From Siphonodentalium dalli (lineage: Eukaryota; Mollusca; Scaphopoda; Gadilida; Siphonodentaliidae), in the NCBI GenBank assembly GCA_032622095.1, contig CP136066.1, forward strand, positions 113,047,319 through 113,111,318: a stretch of 64,000 nucleotides of DNA, written 5' to 3'. The position numbers and the translations under genes are program-made. Under the pieces are notes generated by a model, which saw only the letters and a program-made list of their open reading frames with translations, searched no databases and had not been told where the DNA came from. Below are positions 24,821 to 34,660 of the stretch, in pieces (position 1 is the first letter of the stretch; each line of letters begins with the position of its first letter).

Positions 24821-24997
24821 TAGAACCGCATGAGTGTCTGAATTTTGACGAATTATCGCACTCGATTTGTTGGCGGAACGCGATACCTCTCGTGCGGGAC
24901 GCACTCGTGCGGGACTGCGTCCCGCACTCGAGGTATCGCTCCGCCAACAAATCTCGTGCGATAATTTCGTAAAAATCCAGACACTCATGCGGTTCTA
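24821..24997. repeat. 177-bp long palindrome (hairpin element)
   Basis: Two arms of about 85 bases run from TAGAACCGCATGAGTGTCTG at the left to its reverse complement at the right, meeting near 24,909. The centre repeats the phrase GTGCGGGAC. Only a handful of positions differ. The arms are markedly richer in GC and CpG than the surroundings. It would extrude as a cruciform or be transcribed into a near-perfect hairpin. No coding meaning; frames inside it are mirror images. Confidence 0.9.
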
Positions 24998-26150
24998 TCT
25001 ATATCCCATACCAATCTTGAACATTCCATATTGTATTTGTGTGTTTTGTCAGAATTTTTGTTTTGTGTTCAACATTTATCCATTTAAATATTTCTTTTGT
25101 GCACCACCATCTTTTTTCCTGGGGAGAGGAGCTCCACCTAAGTTGCTATAACTTGTGCCCCAATCCCCATTCGTTCATCCTACATTAGTTTGTTATAAAT
25201 AAATTTGTTTGAATATGTATATATGGGATGCTCAATAAAATATGAAACAATCAATCGGCTATCTATATAGTTTTTAAGTCAGCCATTTGGTTAAGGATCA
25301 GTTCGAAAAAAAGCATTGCTCTGGCGACCCCAAAATCCTAATGCCGCCCCGATAATTCACAATCATTTGCACCGACTTTCATATAAAATAAGTGCATCGT
25401 TCAAACGCACTTTCCCCCATGCATGATATGCGAACGGAAATGGCGGAGTTCAGACTTGTCCTTCCACAAATTGAACTAGCAGCTATACAAGTATATAAGC
25501 TGACCAATTCGTGGTATCTTGAACACATAATCCACAGTGTTGACACATCATTTCTGTGCCATATCGTGGACACCTATAACCGTGGTGAAATCACAGAAGC
25601 GTTGAGCTTCCATCACTGACTCTCCAAAATATACCGTAATTATACTGCCAACCCCTGTGATATTTTGTGATGGCCCTCTCCTCGTCAACTCACGTGGTAA
25701 CATCCGTACATGGATCCGCGTGAATTTAATTGTCACATGCTTCATTTAAACTACATAAACTGAGATTTGTGTTTTAGATGTGTATACACCAGGTAGCAAC
25801 ATATCGCATTTATGTAATTCATTATAATTAATTTTCCAGTTATTTGTTAGTATCCGATTGACTTATGGTGGGCCCAGAACACAGGCAAACGAATATTTGC
25901 CCCCTCTATGGTGCATACTGCCAGGCATATCTGGCGATTTCATACGAGCTTTGGATTAATTGTGATTAATAGCGTACTCGCTATATTGGGTACCGGTTAG
26001 ACCTTTGCAGGCTGATGTATGTATTCGAGGATGTTTCTTCGCGGATGTCTCATCGTTGCAGTATGTAACTTTTATGATTGCGTTAATTGCTTTTGATATT
26101 TAGGTGCGAACAATGGCTGGGCCACTCTTGATGATTTTATTGTGGGAACA
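24998..26150. other. Sequence between the palindrome and the XPG-like fragment; unknown small frames
   Basis: A plus-strand frame at about 25,420-25,619 and a minus-strand frame at 25,548-25,745 overlap. Neither has a recognisable domain and I cannot choose between them. The region otherwise shows no paired repeats. Confidence 0.3.
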
Positions 26151-26726
26151 CTTCTTTGTTCGTAGAGCAGAAACTTCATTAGTGACTGCGTAATCGTCAG
26201 TAAATCCTATCGCAGGTAGAATTATATGCACAAGAGTGCCTCCATCGAATATCTTTCACGTACGACCAATATTTTATTTCTGGCAGTAATGTGTTCGAAC
26301 AGCATTGGGCAGTTCAGAAAACACTTTTCCGCTTGTCCAATCGATCAAGAGCACAAACAGGAGAACATCAAATTGAAAAGAATAGAGTGTTGATAGGTTT
26401 AACAGAGAGCCCATCAACAATAACGAGATGGCTAGTTGTTTTCCCGAACAAATTGCGTGATGGGGACCCAGATGTGTTTATCTCTCTTGAGAATCAGCTA
26501 TTTTCCCCTGCCTTATCAACGGGAGATAACTTCAAGAAGGGTGCAAAATCTGATTTGCTGGTATGTATCCGGGAAGCAACTGCAGATATATCGGACCCAT
26601 AAAAAATGTTCAGTGCAAGATATTCGATGGAGGCGTTCTTGTATATATGATTGTACCATGCGATATGATCTACTTTTGACGATTACGCGCAGTCACTAAT
26701 GAAGTTCTGCTCTGCGAACTAACAAG
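26151..26726 (+). mobile_element. Short element with about 108-bp inverted arms around an XPG/PIN-like gene fragment
   Basis: The left arm (26,151-26,256) reads CTTCTTTGTTCGTAGAGCAG and continues to CCATCGAATATC. The right arm (26,620-26,726) is its diverged reverse complement, ending CTGCGAACTAACAAG. Between the arms lies about 360 bp with an ORF fragment. A third copy of the arm lies at 58,402-58,515. It looks like an internally deleted copy of a larger transposon, or a foldback that captured a gene fragment. No target duplication is clear. Confidence 0.65.
26291..26602 (+). pseudogene. Fragment of a multicopy XPG/PIN-like protein family
   Basis: The 103-codon frame contains GLTESPSTITRW, then SLENQLFSPALSTGDNFKKG followed by KSDLLVCI. 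I recognise these as blocks of a large, highly multicopy family of proteins in invertebrates and fish, usually annotated as uncharacterised. Its later part carries acidic motifs resembling XPG/FEN nucleases. That later part is seen at 57.1-57.9 kb in this window. The fragment lacks a start and both ends of the family protein. Assignment rests on remembered motifs. Confidence 0.55.
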
Positions 26727-27249
26727 TATTACATTGTACTGTCATAAGATTTCATCATCCGAAAAACAAATAATTGACATATAAATCGAAAAGGGGCTTA
26801 ATGATGATGCTGATGATGATCATGCTGACAGTGGTGGTTGCAGTGGTGATGATAATGGCGATGTTGGTAATGGAGATACTAGCCAGGATCAACTACACGT
26901 ACGTGTAACTTGTAATGGTGTTACTATGGTTATGCTATGGATAAGCACTTAGCGGGAAACGTCATGTGATTTTACGGCGCTATACACGTTTTGAGATATC
27001 GACCAATGTGTAACAAGCAATTGACAGGTGGTACAGTAGAGACAAGCTGTCCGCATTGTGACCACCGATATGCTTGAATGGCTTCAATCAAAACATAACC
27101 TTTTCGTGCAGACACAGAGGAATATATTTCTTCTCAAACCTACAGAGCTTGGCAAAGAGCTCCCAATTGTAGCGTGGAAGATGGAAATTTTATACAATAC
27201 TTGCTACTTAAAATAGGGCTGAATAAGATTGAATTAGCGATTGAATTAG
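26727..27249. other. Unrecognised sequence
   Basis: Begins with a GATGATG-rich patch (26,800-26,880), then sequence with no recognisable coding or repeat content. Confidence 0.3.
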
Positions 27250-27610
27250 AGATAACATGAAATGCGTGATGAAGCGACGGCGACAATGACGATGAGGACA
27301 ATAATGCGAATGACGAAGATGATGATGTTGTTGTTGGTTTTTGTTGTTGGTGATGATGGTGACAACGACGGTGATGATGACAACTATAAAGATGATGATA
27401 ATGTGGCTGATGACGATTAATAGTATGATGAGAGATATGCTGATAACTATGATGATGATGATGGCGATGATGATAAAGGCGATGCTCATGTTGACAATAC
27501 TAATGATTACGATGATGATGGTATGCTGACGATGATGATGATATTGATGATGGCGTCGATGATAACGACGATAATGACGTTGATGATGTTGACGAGAATG
27601 ACGACATAGG
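27250..27610. repeat. Low-complexity GAT/GAC trinucleotide-rich stretch
   Basis: Imperfect GATGATG/GACGATG repetition throughout. Long frames on both strands here encode Met/Ile/Thr or His/Arg/Ile-rich strings and are composition artefacts, not genes. Confidence 0.8.
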
Positions 27611-28064
27611 TATAATGACAACTATTTTGTAATTAGTGTAAACATATATGTTCGTAAACTCTTATGTCATGTTAATTCATGATTGAGCCATAAACGCATT
27701 AAAAAGGGAAGCTAAAATGGACACTGTCGGTCAAGATCATCGTCATCTTTCGCAGCGATCAAACCTTGATTTAAGCCCGTCCTAATAGCAGTAGAGACTG
27801 GGAATAATGAACGCCTGTCTACCAACGTTGGGTTATCTTCTCCATTGTTATTAGAATATTGGATTATTACTCTTTTTTACAAGTTTCGTAATGCTAGACG
27901 TTTGAAACAAAACTTCTAAACGGTTGACCATGTACGTGGTCACGTGAGCCATGGTCGACTTTCGTTGACAATGGCAACACACGTTACAAGTTACACGTAC
28001 GTGTGACTGATCCTGGCTAATGGTGATGATAATGTAATGTAATGTTGGATCCATTTCCTTCCAG

Positions 28065-28673
28065 GTTTGTCACAAGAAGCAATGCACGTGTGCGTTCGAT
28101 GGCGATGACGTGACATTGAGCAGCAGCAACAATGACGTCACATCGATAGCGCTGGCTGCCTGTGTCGGAGCGTTGGGATCGATGCTTCTTATATCAGCTG
28201 GGTATGGCTTGTGGCGGTGTTTCTCTAGAACCAGGAGTAGGGCATCACCTCCGATGCTACAGAAAAGGGAACCAAATGCATCCCTTTACCGCCGTCCAGA
28301 TTCGAGCTCATCTCAAGAGCAGATTCTCCCTAAAAAGAGGGTGTTTCCCGAGTCTGCGCACTCGCCAGAGAAGCCTGACGACTGGATGTTCCGGGGTGAT
28401 CCGTTGCATGGAAATCGAGCGGTTCCTAATATGCTGCATTCCCGAGACAGTTTCTTCAGCGCCGGTTCCTCACAGAGTCCTCCTGGTGCAGACCCGATAT
28501 CATCTGCGCCTTCCTCTTACAGAGCGCAGATCAGTGATCCGATTAGCGGTGGTGCAAGGCCGACTGCGCCCACAAATGTGTACCGATCGCAAATGAACGA
28601 CGGTATTAATCTGCGTGTTGGCGTTCATGGCAACTCTGATTCCTACGATGGGAAAGGATTATCTGATTGGTGA
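28065..28673 (+). CDS. Last coding exon of an unidentified single-pass membrane protein
   Basis: A pyrimidine tract and CAG end at 28,064. From 28,065 the frame reads VCHKKQCTCAF, a cysteine pattern like the end of an EGF-like or cysteine-rich stalk. A short extracellular stretch follows, then a hydrophobic helix (SIALAACVGALGSMLLISAG, about 28,146-28,205), a basic stop-transfer RCFSRTRSR and a cytoplasmic tail of about 130 residues rich in Ser and Pro. It stops with TGA at 28,671-28,673. No ATG opens the frame; the nominal start would be an internal GTG, so this is an exon and not a complete gene. Upstream exons were not identified in the window. ADAM-like proteases have this end layout, but so do many receptors, so no name is given. 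Confidence 0.6.
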   Translation, partial: VCHKKQCTCAFDGDDVTLSSSNNDVTSIALAACVGALGSMLLISAGYGLWRCFSRTRSRASPPMLQKREPNASLYRRPDSSSSQEQILPKKRVFPESAHSPEKPDDWMFRGDPLHGNRAVPNMLHSRDSFFSAGSSQSPPGADPISSAPSSYRAQISDPISGGARPTAPTNVYRSQMNDGINLRVGVHGNSDSYDGKGLSDW

Positions 28674-29210
28674 TAAACCATCTGATCCAAGTATAGTGGA
28701 TGCATCGATATCCAGGAAAGAGTATGTTTACATAGAGACGATAACAACATAAAACATCGCTAGAAAATTCTCATTTTCGTATCATTTTGAAGCTGTCTAT
28801 TCTTGCGCCCAACTCACATATGTACATTTTATTAAGGGAATATTTGGTATGCATGTACATGTATAGAACAACAATTACATTATGCATGTACATGTATACA
28901 ACACGCAATTACACTGCTCGTCATATGTAAGTGACCAGGATTTTGGACAATCCGTGAAACTGGAAAATACACGAAATTGGCAACGAACTATCCATAATTA
29001 TGTTTCCTATTCATTTATTGTAGTAAGTAAAGTAGTACTAGATACAATTGCGATGGTTGTCGTGACAACCATTTTGGTATAAACGCCTGTTTTCTCCCAT
29101 TTTGAACCATAGTACATTGATGTTGCCCAGAAACTGCCCAGTTCGTATCTATGCAGGTTGGACATGATTGTATCAGGTTGTATACCCGTTGACAACTTTA
29201 TATATTATAC
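28674..29210. other. Probable 3' UTR followed by unrecognised sequence
   Basis: Follows the terminal exon. A short near-duplicate (ATGCATGTACATGTATA) occurs at about 28,850 and 28,883. No AATAAA was found close to the stop codon. Confidence 0.35.
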
Positions 29211-30955
29211 TAGCCGATGAGCCCGACGTTGTCCGGGCTATTCAAAAACCAAATTTCCAAGTCGATAGCTCCACCCGTTTCCGATATCTGGTCTGCGCAT
29301 GCGCGAAGCTGGCGTCGCACGGGCTCGGCGACCAGATAAAATTCGTATCTGGGGCAAGATACATTCACATAGCAAATTTCAAGTCGATAGCTCCACCAGT
29401 TTCCGAGATCTCGTCTGCGCATGCGCGAAGCTGGCATCGCACGGGCTCGGCGACCCGATACAATTCGTACTCGGGGCAAGATACATTCACATACCAAATT
29501 TCAAGTCGATAGCTCCACCCGTTTCCGATATCTCGTCTGCGCATGCGCTGCACGGGCGTCGCACGGGCTCGCCAATACGACAACGACCACCGGCTGGTCA
29601 AACTACACACACGTACCAAGTTTCGTCCCGATCGGTCGAGAATCGTAGATTTGTATTAAGGACAGACAGACAGACAGACAAACAAACAGACAGAGGTCTT
29701 CAAAATATATATGAGACTAGCTGGTGGACCCGACGTTGTCCGGGCTATTTAAGAAAAATTTGTACAAGGCGCAAGATACATTCACATGCCAAATTTCAAG
29801 TCGATAGCTCCACCCGTTTCCGAGATCTCGTCTGCGCATGCGCGAAGCTGGCGTCGCACGGGCTCGGCGACCCGATAAAATTTGTACCCGGCGCAAGATA
29901 CATTCACATGCCAAATTTCAAGTCGATAGCTCCACCAGTTTCCGAGATCTCGTCTGCGCATGCGCTGCACGGGCGTCGCACGGGCTCGACAATACGATGT
30001 TGACCACCGCCTGGTCAAACTACACACACGTACCAAGTTTCGTCCCGATCGGTCGAGAACCGTAGATTTGTATTAAGGACAGACAAACATACAGACAGAC
30101 AAACAGATTGTATCAAAATATATAGGAGACTAGCCGATGAGCCCGACGTTGTCCGGGCTATTCAAAAACAAAATTTCAAGTCGATAGCTCTACCCGTTTC
30201 CGATATCTGGTCTGCGCATGCGCGAAGCTGGCGTCGCACGGGCTCGGCGACCCGATAAAATTCGTATCCGGGGCAAGATACATTCACATAGCAAATTTCA
30301 AGTCGATAGCTCCACCCGTTTCCGAGATCTCGTCTGCGCATGCGCGAAGCTGGTGTCGCACGGGCTCGGCGACCCGATAAAATTCGTATCCGGGGCAAGA
30401 TACATTCACATAGCAAATTTCAAGTCGACAGCTCCACCCGTTTCCGAGATCTCGTCTGCGCATGCGCGAAGCGGGCGCCGCACGGGCTCGTCGATACGAC
30501 AACGTTCACCGCCTGGTCAAACTACACACACGTACCAAGTTTCGTCCCGATCGGTCGAGAATCGTAGATTTGTATAAATGACAGACAGACAGACAGACAA
30601 ACAAACAAACAAACAGAGGTCTTCAAAATATATATGAGACTATCTGGTATGAGCATGCGCGAAGCTGGCGTCGCACGGGCTCGGCGACCCGATAAAATTC
30701 GTATCCGGGGCAAGATACATTCACATACCAAATTTCAAGTCGATAGCTCCACCCGTTTCCGAGATCTCGTCTGCGCATGCGCGAAGCGGGCGCCGCACGG
30801 GCTCGCCAATACGACAACGTTCACCGCCCGGTCAAACTACACACACGTACCAAGTTTCGTCCCGATCGGTCGAGAATCGTAGATTTGTATAAATGACAAA
30901 CAAACAAACAAACAAACATACATACAGACAGAGGTCTTCAAAATATATATGAGAT
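29211..30955. repeat. CpG-rich tandem array, 122-bp unit in four composite blocks
   Basis: Units repeat every 122 bp (for example 29,261, 29,383 and 29,505). Each has AAGTCGATAGCTCCACC, a GTTTCCGA(G/T)AT block, TCTGCGCATGCGCGAAGC, CGCACGGGCTCGGCGACC and GGGGCAAGATACATTCACAT. The units are grouped in four blocks. Complete blocks start with CCGACGTTGTCCGGGCTATT and end with CCAAGTTTCGTCCCGATCGG, a GACA/AACA run and TTCAAAATATATATGAGA. The block ends resemble the tails of short non-autonomous elements. The unit length is not a multiple of three, so long frames here change repeat phase and are not genes. Confidence 0.88.
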
Positions 30956-31149
30956 TACGGGTAAATTCAAGTTGGCGGATAAAATGGCAGCTATTTGAAC
31001 GAAAATTGCCCTTACTTAAAACGAATTTGGTTATGTAATACGCGTATTCCTATTGTGGTGTAATTTGTGTACATCTTTTTATTTCAAACATAACATTTGG
31101 CTTCAATGACAAATGGCACTTTCGAGCATACCGAAATGTGATTATATTC
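30956..31149. other. Spacer, nothing recognised
   Basis: Short stretch including a degenerate AAATGGCAGCTATTTG phrase. No feature is supported. Confidence 0.3.
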
Positions 31150-31910
31150 CAGTGTATTAGCGTTCGTGGAGCTCAACTACTGGCTATTTATGTGTATCTA
31201 TACAATTAGCTTGTTTAATAATGATCATAAATGATGCAACATGGCAAGCGTCTTCGTGATACGAAATTATTTTCGGTCTTTTCCATCCATTCTATAATCT
31301 CCTGGCATTTTAGTAAATATGGATAGATCATGCTGACCTTTTATCTGGCTTAAAGTTGCTTGGTAACCGTTGATATGGAGCCATCCGATTACTTTAGTGG
31401 AACAATATTAGACTTTTAAAATTAATTTTTGTTTGATTGGCACTGGCAGCAGGCTCAAATAAACAATATACATGTTTAATCAAATATGACAAATATTTTA
31501 ACTTTCGCTCTATTTGTTCTAAATGAACACATTACAAGCATGTTAAACTAGTCGTAACTAGGCATTTTTATAATATTATGTTAGTGTTTCCACTTTACAT
31601 ATATGTGTCAATGTATGACCACAAGCAGAGGTTGTAAGTATACGCATGTTTCTACTAAACCTACATGGTTTTGGAATCTGTGCCAAAAGATGATAATTGG
31701 TCGGATTTGGATATGCACCCAGAAATAATGCAGTGACAAACTGCCCATGACTTTGGATACATGATTAAGATCACATATAGTTATTATGTGCATGGACACT
31801 CCCATTTTTACCTACATAATTTTGTCATATTGGAACGGACTGACCACAAGTGCCATTTTTAATATTGTGTTATCAATTTATGTGTGCTCTTTCATAAAGT
31901 GAACTAGAAA
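31150..31910. repeat. Dispersed repeat, related to 60,985-61,500
   Basis: The left part (about 31,195-31,400, with AATAATGATCATAAATGATG and CTGACCTTTTATCTGGCTTA) matches 61,310-61,490 in the same orientation. The right part (about 31,835-31,910, with GTGCCATTTTTAATATTGTG) matches 60,985-61,065 in the opposite orientation. The two halves are therefore rearranged relative to each other between the two loci. No coding content. Confidence 0.6.
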
Positions 31911-32268
31911 CAGGTTTCTATTCAATTCGGTTAATCTTATTGACCTAAAATACATATGTATTACGATAACATATAATACATTTATGTACATGAATTACAC
32001 AATAAATATTCAAATGATATACATTATAATATATGAACAGTATTTACAATATAAATAATATACCTGTTTGCCATAGATGCTGTCCGCTGACGCTATATAC
32101 TATGGTGTCATATGACTGATCCACACAAAGTGCATAGACACCCTCAATTGTATTACCAGCGAGGTAATACAATTAAGAGTATGTATCCACTCTGGTTTAG
32201 TCGCTTGCGCATGTTATTTGTTGTTGGGTTCGTAGGAATACAGTGTCATTTACTATCATTTTCGGTAT
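31911..32268. other. AT-rich sequence with a small hairpin
   Basis: A perfect 12-bp stem AATTGTATTACC with a five-base loop (AGCGA) lies at 32,146-32,174. Otherwise AT-rich with no gene. Confidence 0.5.
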
Positions 32269-33957
32269 CTACCCAAGCTTAGTCGAATTTATAAGTTCAC
32301 GGTTGATTATTTTAATAAAGTCGCACAATTTCCGTATGTCTGTTGAATTGTTCTGGTTGAGTATTTCGCTCATTGTGGTAGTATTTTGTTTTCTGTTAGT
32401 AAATTTCGATAGTAATCGCTGTCTCTCGGGTGATAGTGTCTCGCATTCGAGAAGATAGTGAAATTCAACTCCAATCTTCCTGGGGTTACAGAGTGGACAC
32501 AGTCGGTCAGTTTGTTCAGGTTTTCGCCATCGTCCTGTTTCAATCGGTAAATGGTGATTACTTGTTCTAAATTTACATAATGTAATCCGGTTTACTACGT
32601 TCAACGTTAGATACCTTTCGAAAGATAAGTCATGTTTAAATTTGGTATATATACCACGACTGGAGTTTTTCATATCAGTTTCCCAATTATCCGTGAATTG
32701 TGAAATTAAACTACACTGTATGTACGAAACGAACTGGGCAGTATCCGGTAATCGTTCCATGTCCCATGCATGTAAAATGTTACAATGTTATAATAAATTA
32801 TAGATTCGGTGTAACAAAGGAAAATAATTAGCGTTGATATCGAACATAGTCTGTGCTAATTTCAGAAGTATTCTGGGATATCTCACCTCCTCACTGTTCA
32901 TAATTTTACACCAATATTGTATTATTCTCGTGTTTATATACACGTCAATTTGTAGTCTCCCACATTCCCCATACAGCATAAAGTTGGAGTAGATGGTCTA
33001 ACGTTAAAGGGGTACTGTACGCCATTTTCATTAAATTTCCGGTGACAACAACGATCTAATATCGATAATATATAGAAACATAAGTAATTTGAGTCGAAGT
33101 TGTATTCTGTAAACGCTCAGGTTAATAGGCTATCTTAAAATTTAATAATTTAAAAGTTAATAATTTGATATAAATTGAATTTATGACTGGAGCCATAAAA
33201 TGGCGTCAATTAAATTACGAATTTCCGTAATCAAACAAAGTAATTGAGGGATACTGGATTGTTAAACCGATCGCACACACGATCGCTTAAAATATTATGA
33301 TGATACGGGGAGAACACTCAAGCCACTCACTGATTAGCGACGATACAATAACTTAAATGATTATATGGGACTAGTATGCCTATAATATAACTTTTATTTG
33401 ATTCATTTGGTTGAAAACTGTACAAAATTTACTCGACAACGACAATTTGTATTTTTGCATTCCGGTAAATTTGTCATCCGTAACACTACTTCGTACTCAA
33501 CAGACTTTCAAATAATGAAAACATTGTTACCTTATTCTCCGACTCGGAGACTATAGAAACCAACAACAACATTTGGTGTACAGTACCCCTTTAAGAATAT
33601 GCTTCATAAATTTTCGATGAACCTTTTCCAGAATATCATTGTTACAGAAATCCCTAACGTGCAGGTCGAACAAATCAAGTTGGTTTTTGATCGAGAGACA
33701 GTGCTTTCGCGAATTTCCAATAACTGAGTACATGGCTTTGGTAGCCTTTTTTGCCGTCGTGAATGATCCAGATTTACAAAATATTATTCCGAGGTAATTA
33801 AATGTGATTACTGTTTCGATTCTTCTACCTTTGAACATAAATTTTGTCTTTTTTGGGCGACTGGTCTTTGACAGGTTGCAATTTTTCGTTTTCCCGATGT
33901 TCACTGTTAATTTCCGTTTATTGCAATATTTTTCAAATAGATCCAGTTGTTGTTCTG
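32269..33957 (-). pseudogene. Non-LTR ORF2 C-terminal part, split by a MITE
   Basis: On the minus strand, LSEQQLDLFEKY (near 33,940) leads into TFNYLGIIFCKSGSF and KFMKHIL (33,610). The frame is then interrupted by the MITE at 33,008-33,590. Beyond it the sequence continues VRPSTPT, the 32,979-32,788 segment, and SNHHLPIETGRWRKPEQTD with LCPLCNPRKIGVEFHYLLEC. It belongs to the same broad lineage as the elements at 12.4 kb and 55.6 kb. The 5' end is cut off at about 33,957 where repeat family R1 begins. Confidence 0.83.
33008..33590. mobile_element. MITE family B, TTAA target site, inserted in the RT relic
   Basis: A 583-bp element flanked by TTAA at 33,004-33,007 and 33,591-33,594. Terminal inverted repeats are AGGGGTACTGTACGCCA at the left and TGGTGTACAGTACCCCT at the right, which match as reverse complements except for one position. 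Removing the element and one TTAA rejoins the RT frame as KHIL-NVRPSTP, which independently supports the boundaries. No transposase is encoded. The TIR differs from family A apart from the shared first bases. Confidence 0.92.
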
Positions 33958-34660
33958 ATAAATATTAACTCTTGTTTACACTATAAATCCAAGATGGACA
34001 AATTCAATTATTATTTCACCATGACGTGCCAACTGGTATAAAATCTAAGGCACATGCACAATAAGGGCGTCATTCCACCGGGTATTGTCATATTTTGAAG
34101 ATAGTAGCAACCCGGGCTGACCAAATTTGAAATTATGAATTCTTGGACCAAAAACATGAACTTTTTTCATAAAATCATTTTCGTTTCAATTATTTCGGAA
34201 TAATAAACGGACAATTTATCAAAACTGTTTCAGTGTAGATCAAAGGTTAAGATCTTAAACATTTCGGAAATGTATACTGCAAACAACACATACAACATTT
34301 GGAATAAATTCGTAATCATATCTTAGAAATGTTTACCCCTCGCCCCAAAATTCATGAAATTTTGTATTTGTGAAAAACATCCGATAGAACATGGGTGAGA
34401 ATCTATAAAGGACACTATTCGATCGTATTTCTAAATACTTTAGTGGCAATTGCATACACAATGACCAAAGTAGAAGAAATTTACTTATTTTTCGACTAAA
34501 AGTTATGCAATTTTGTAAGAAAATCTCGTCATATCAAATATTTTTGTCCAATAAATGGTCATTTACTCATATGATATTTTCGATAGTTCACAATGTTTGT
34601 TCTTACATGTTTGGGAATTAGTACAGGCGAATTAGGGTTTAACCCCAAACTAATTGCAAC
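33958..34660 (+). repeat. Repeat family R1, copy C (partial)
   Basis: Collinear with the reverse complement of about 60,370-60,990. Shared phrases include AAGGTTAAGATCTTAAA, GGACACTATTCGATCG and TTTACCCCTCGCCCCAAAA. Similarity ends near 34,610. A following block (TTAGTACAGGCG to CTAATTGCAACACTAATG) matches 44,930-44,985 in inverted orientation. No coding content. Confidence 0.7.

Noticed and set aside
25392-25745. Overlapping plus and minus frames near 25.4-25.7 kb
   Set aside because: No recognisable domain on either strand; the plus frame opens at GTG. Kept only as a note in the interval description.
27208-27621. A 137-codon His/Arg/Ile-rich minus-strand frame
   Set aside because: It is a translation of GAT/GAC trinucleotide repetition. 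The opposite strand has an equally open Met-rich frame.
29299-30003. A 234-codon plus-strand frame and many overlapping frames of 60-120 codons on both strands
   Set aside because: They run through the 122-bp array, whose unit is not a multiple of three, and include the GACA run read as TDRQTDKQTD. Similar frames appear on the opposite strand.
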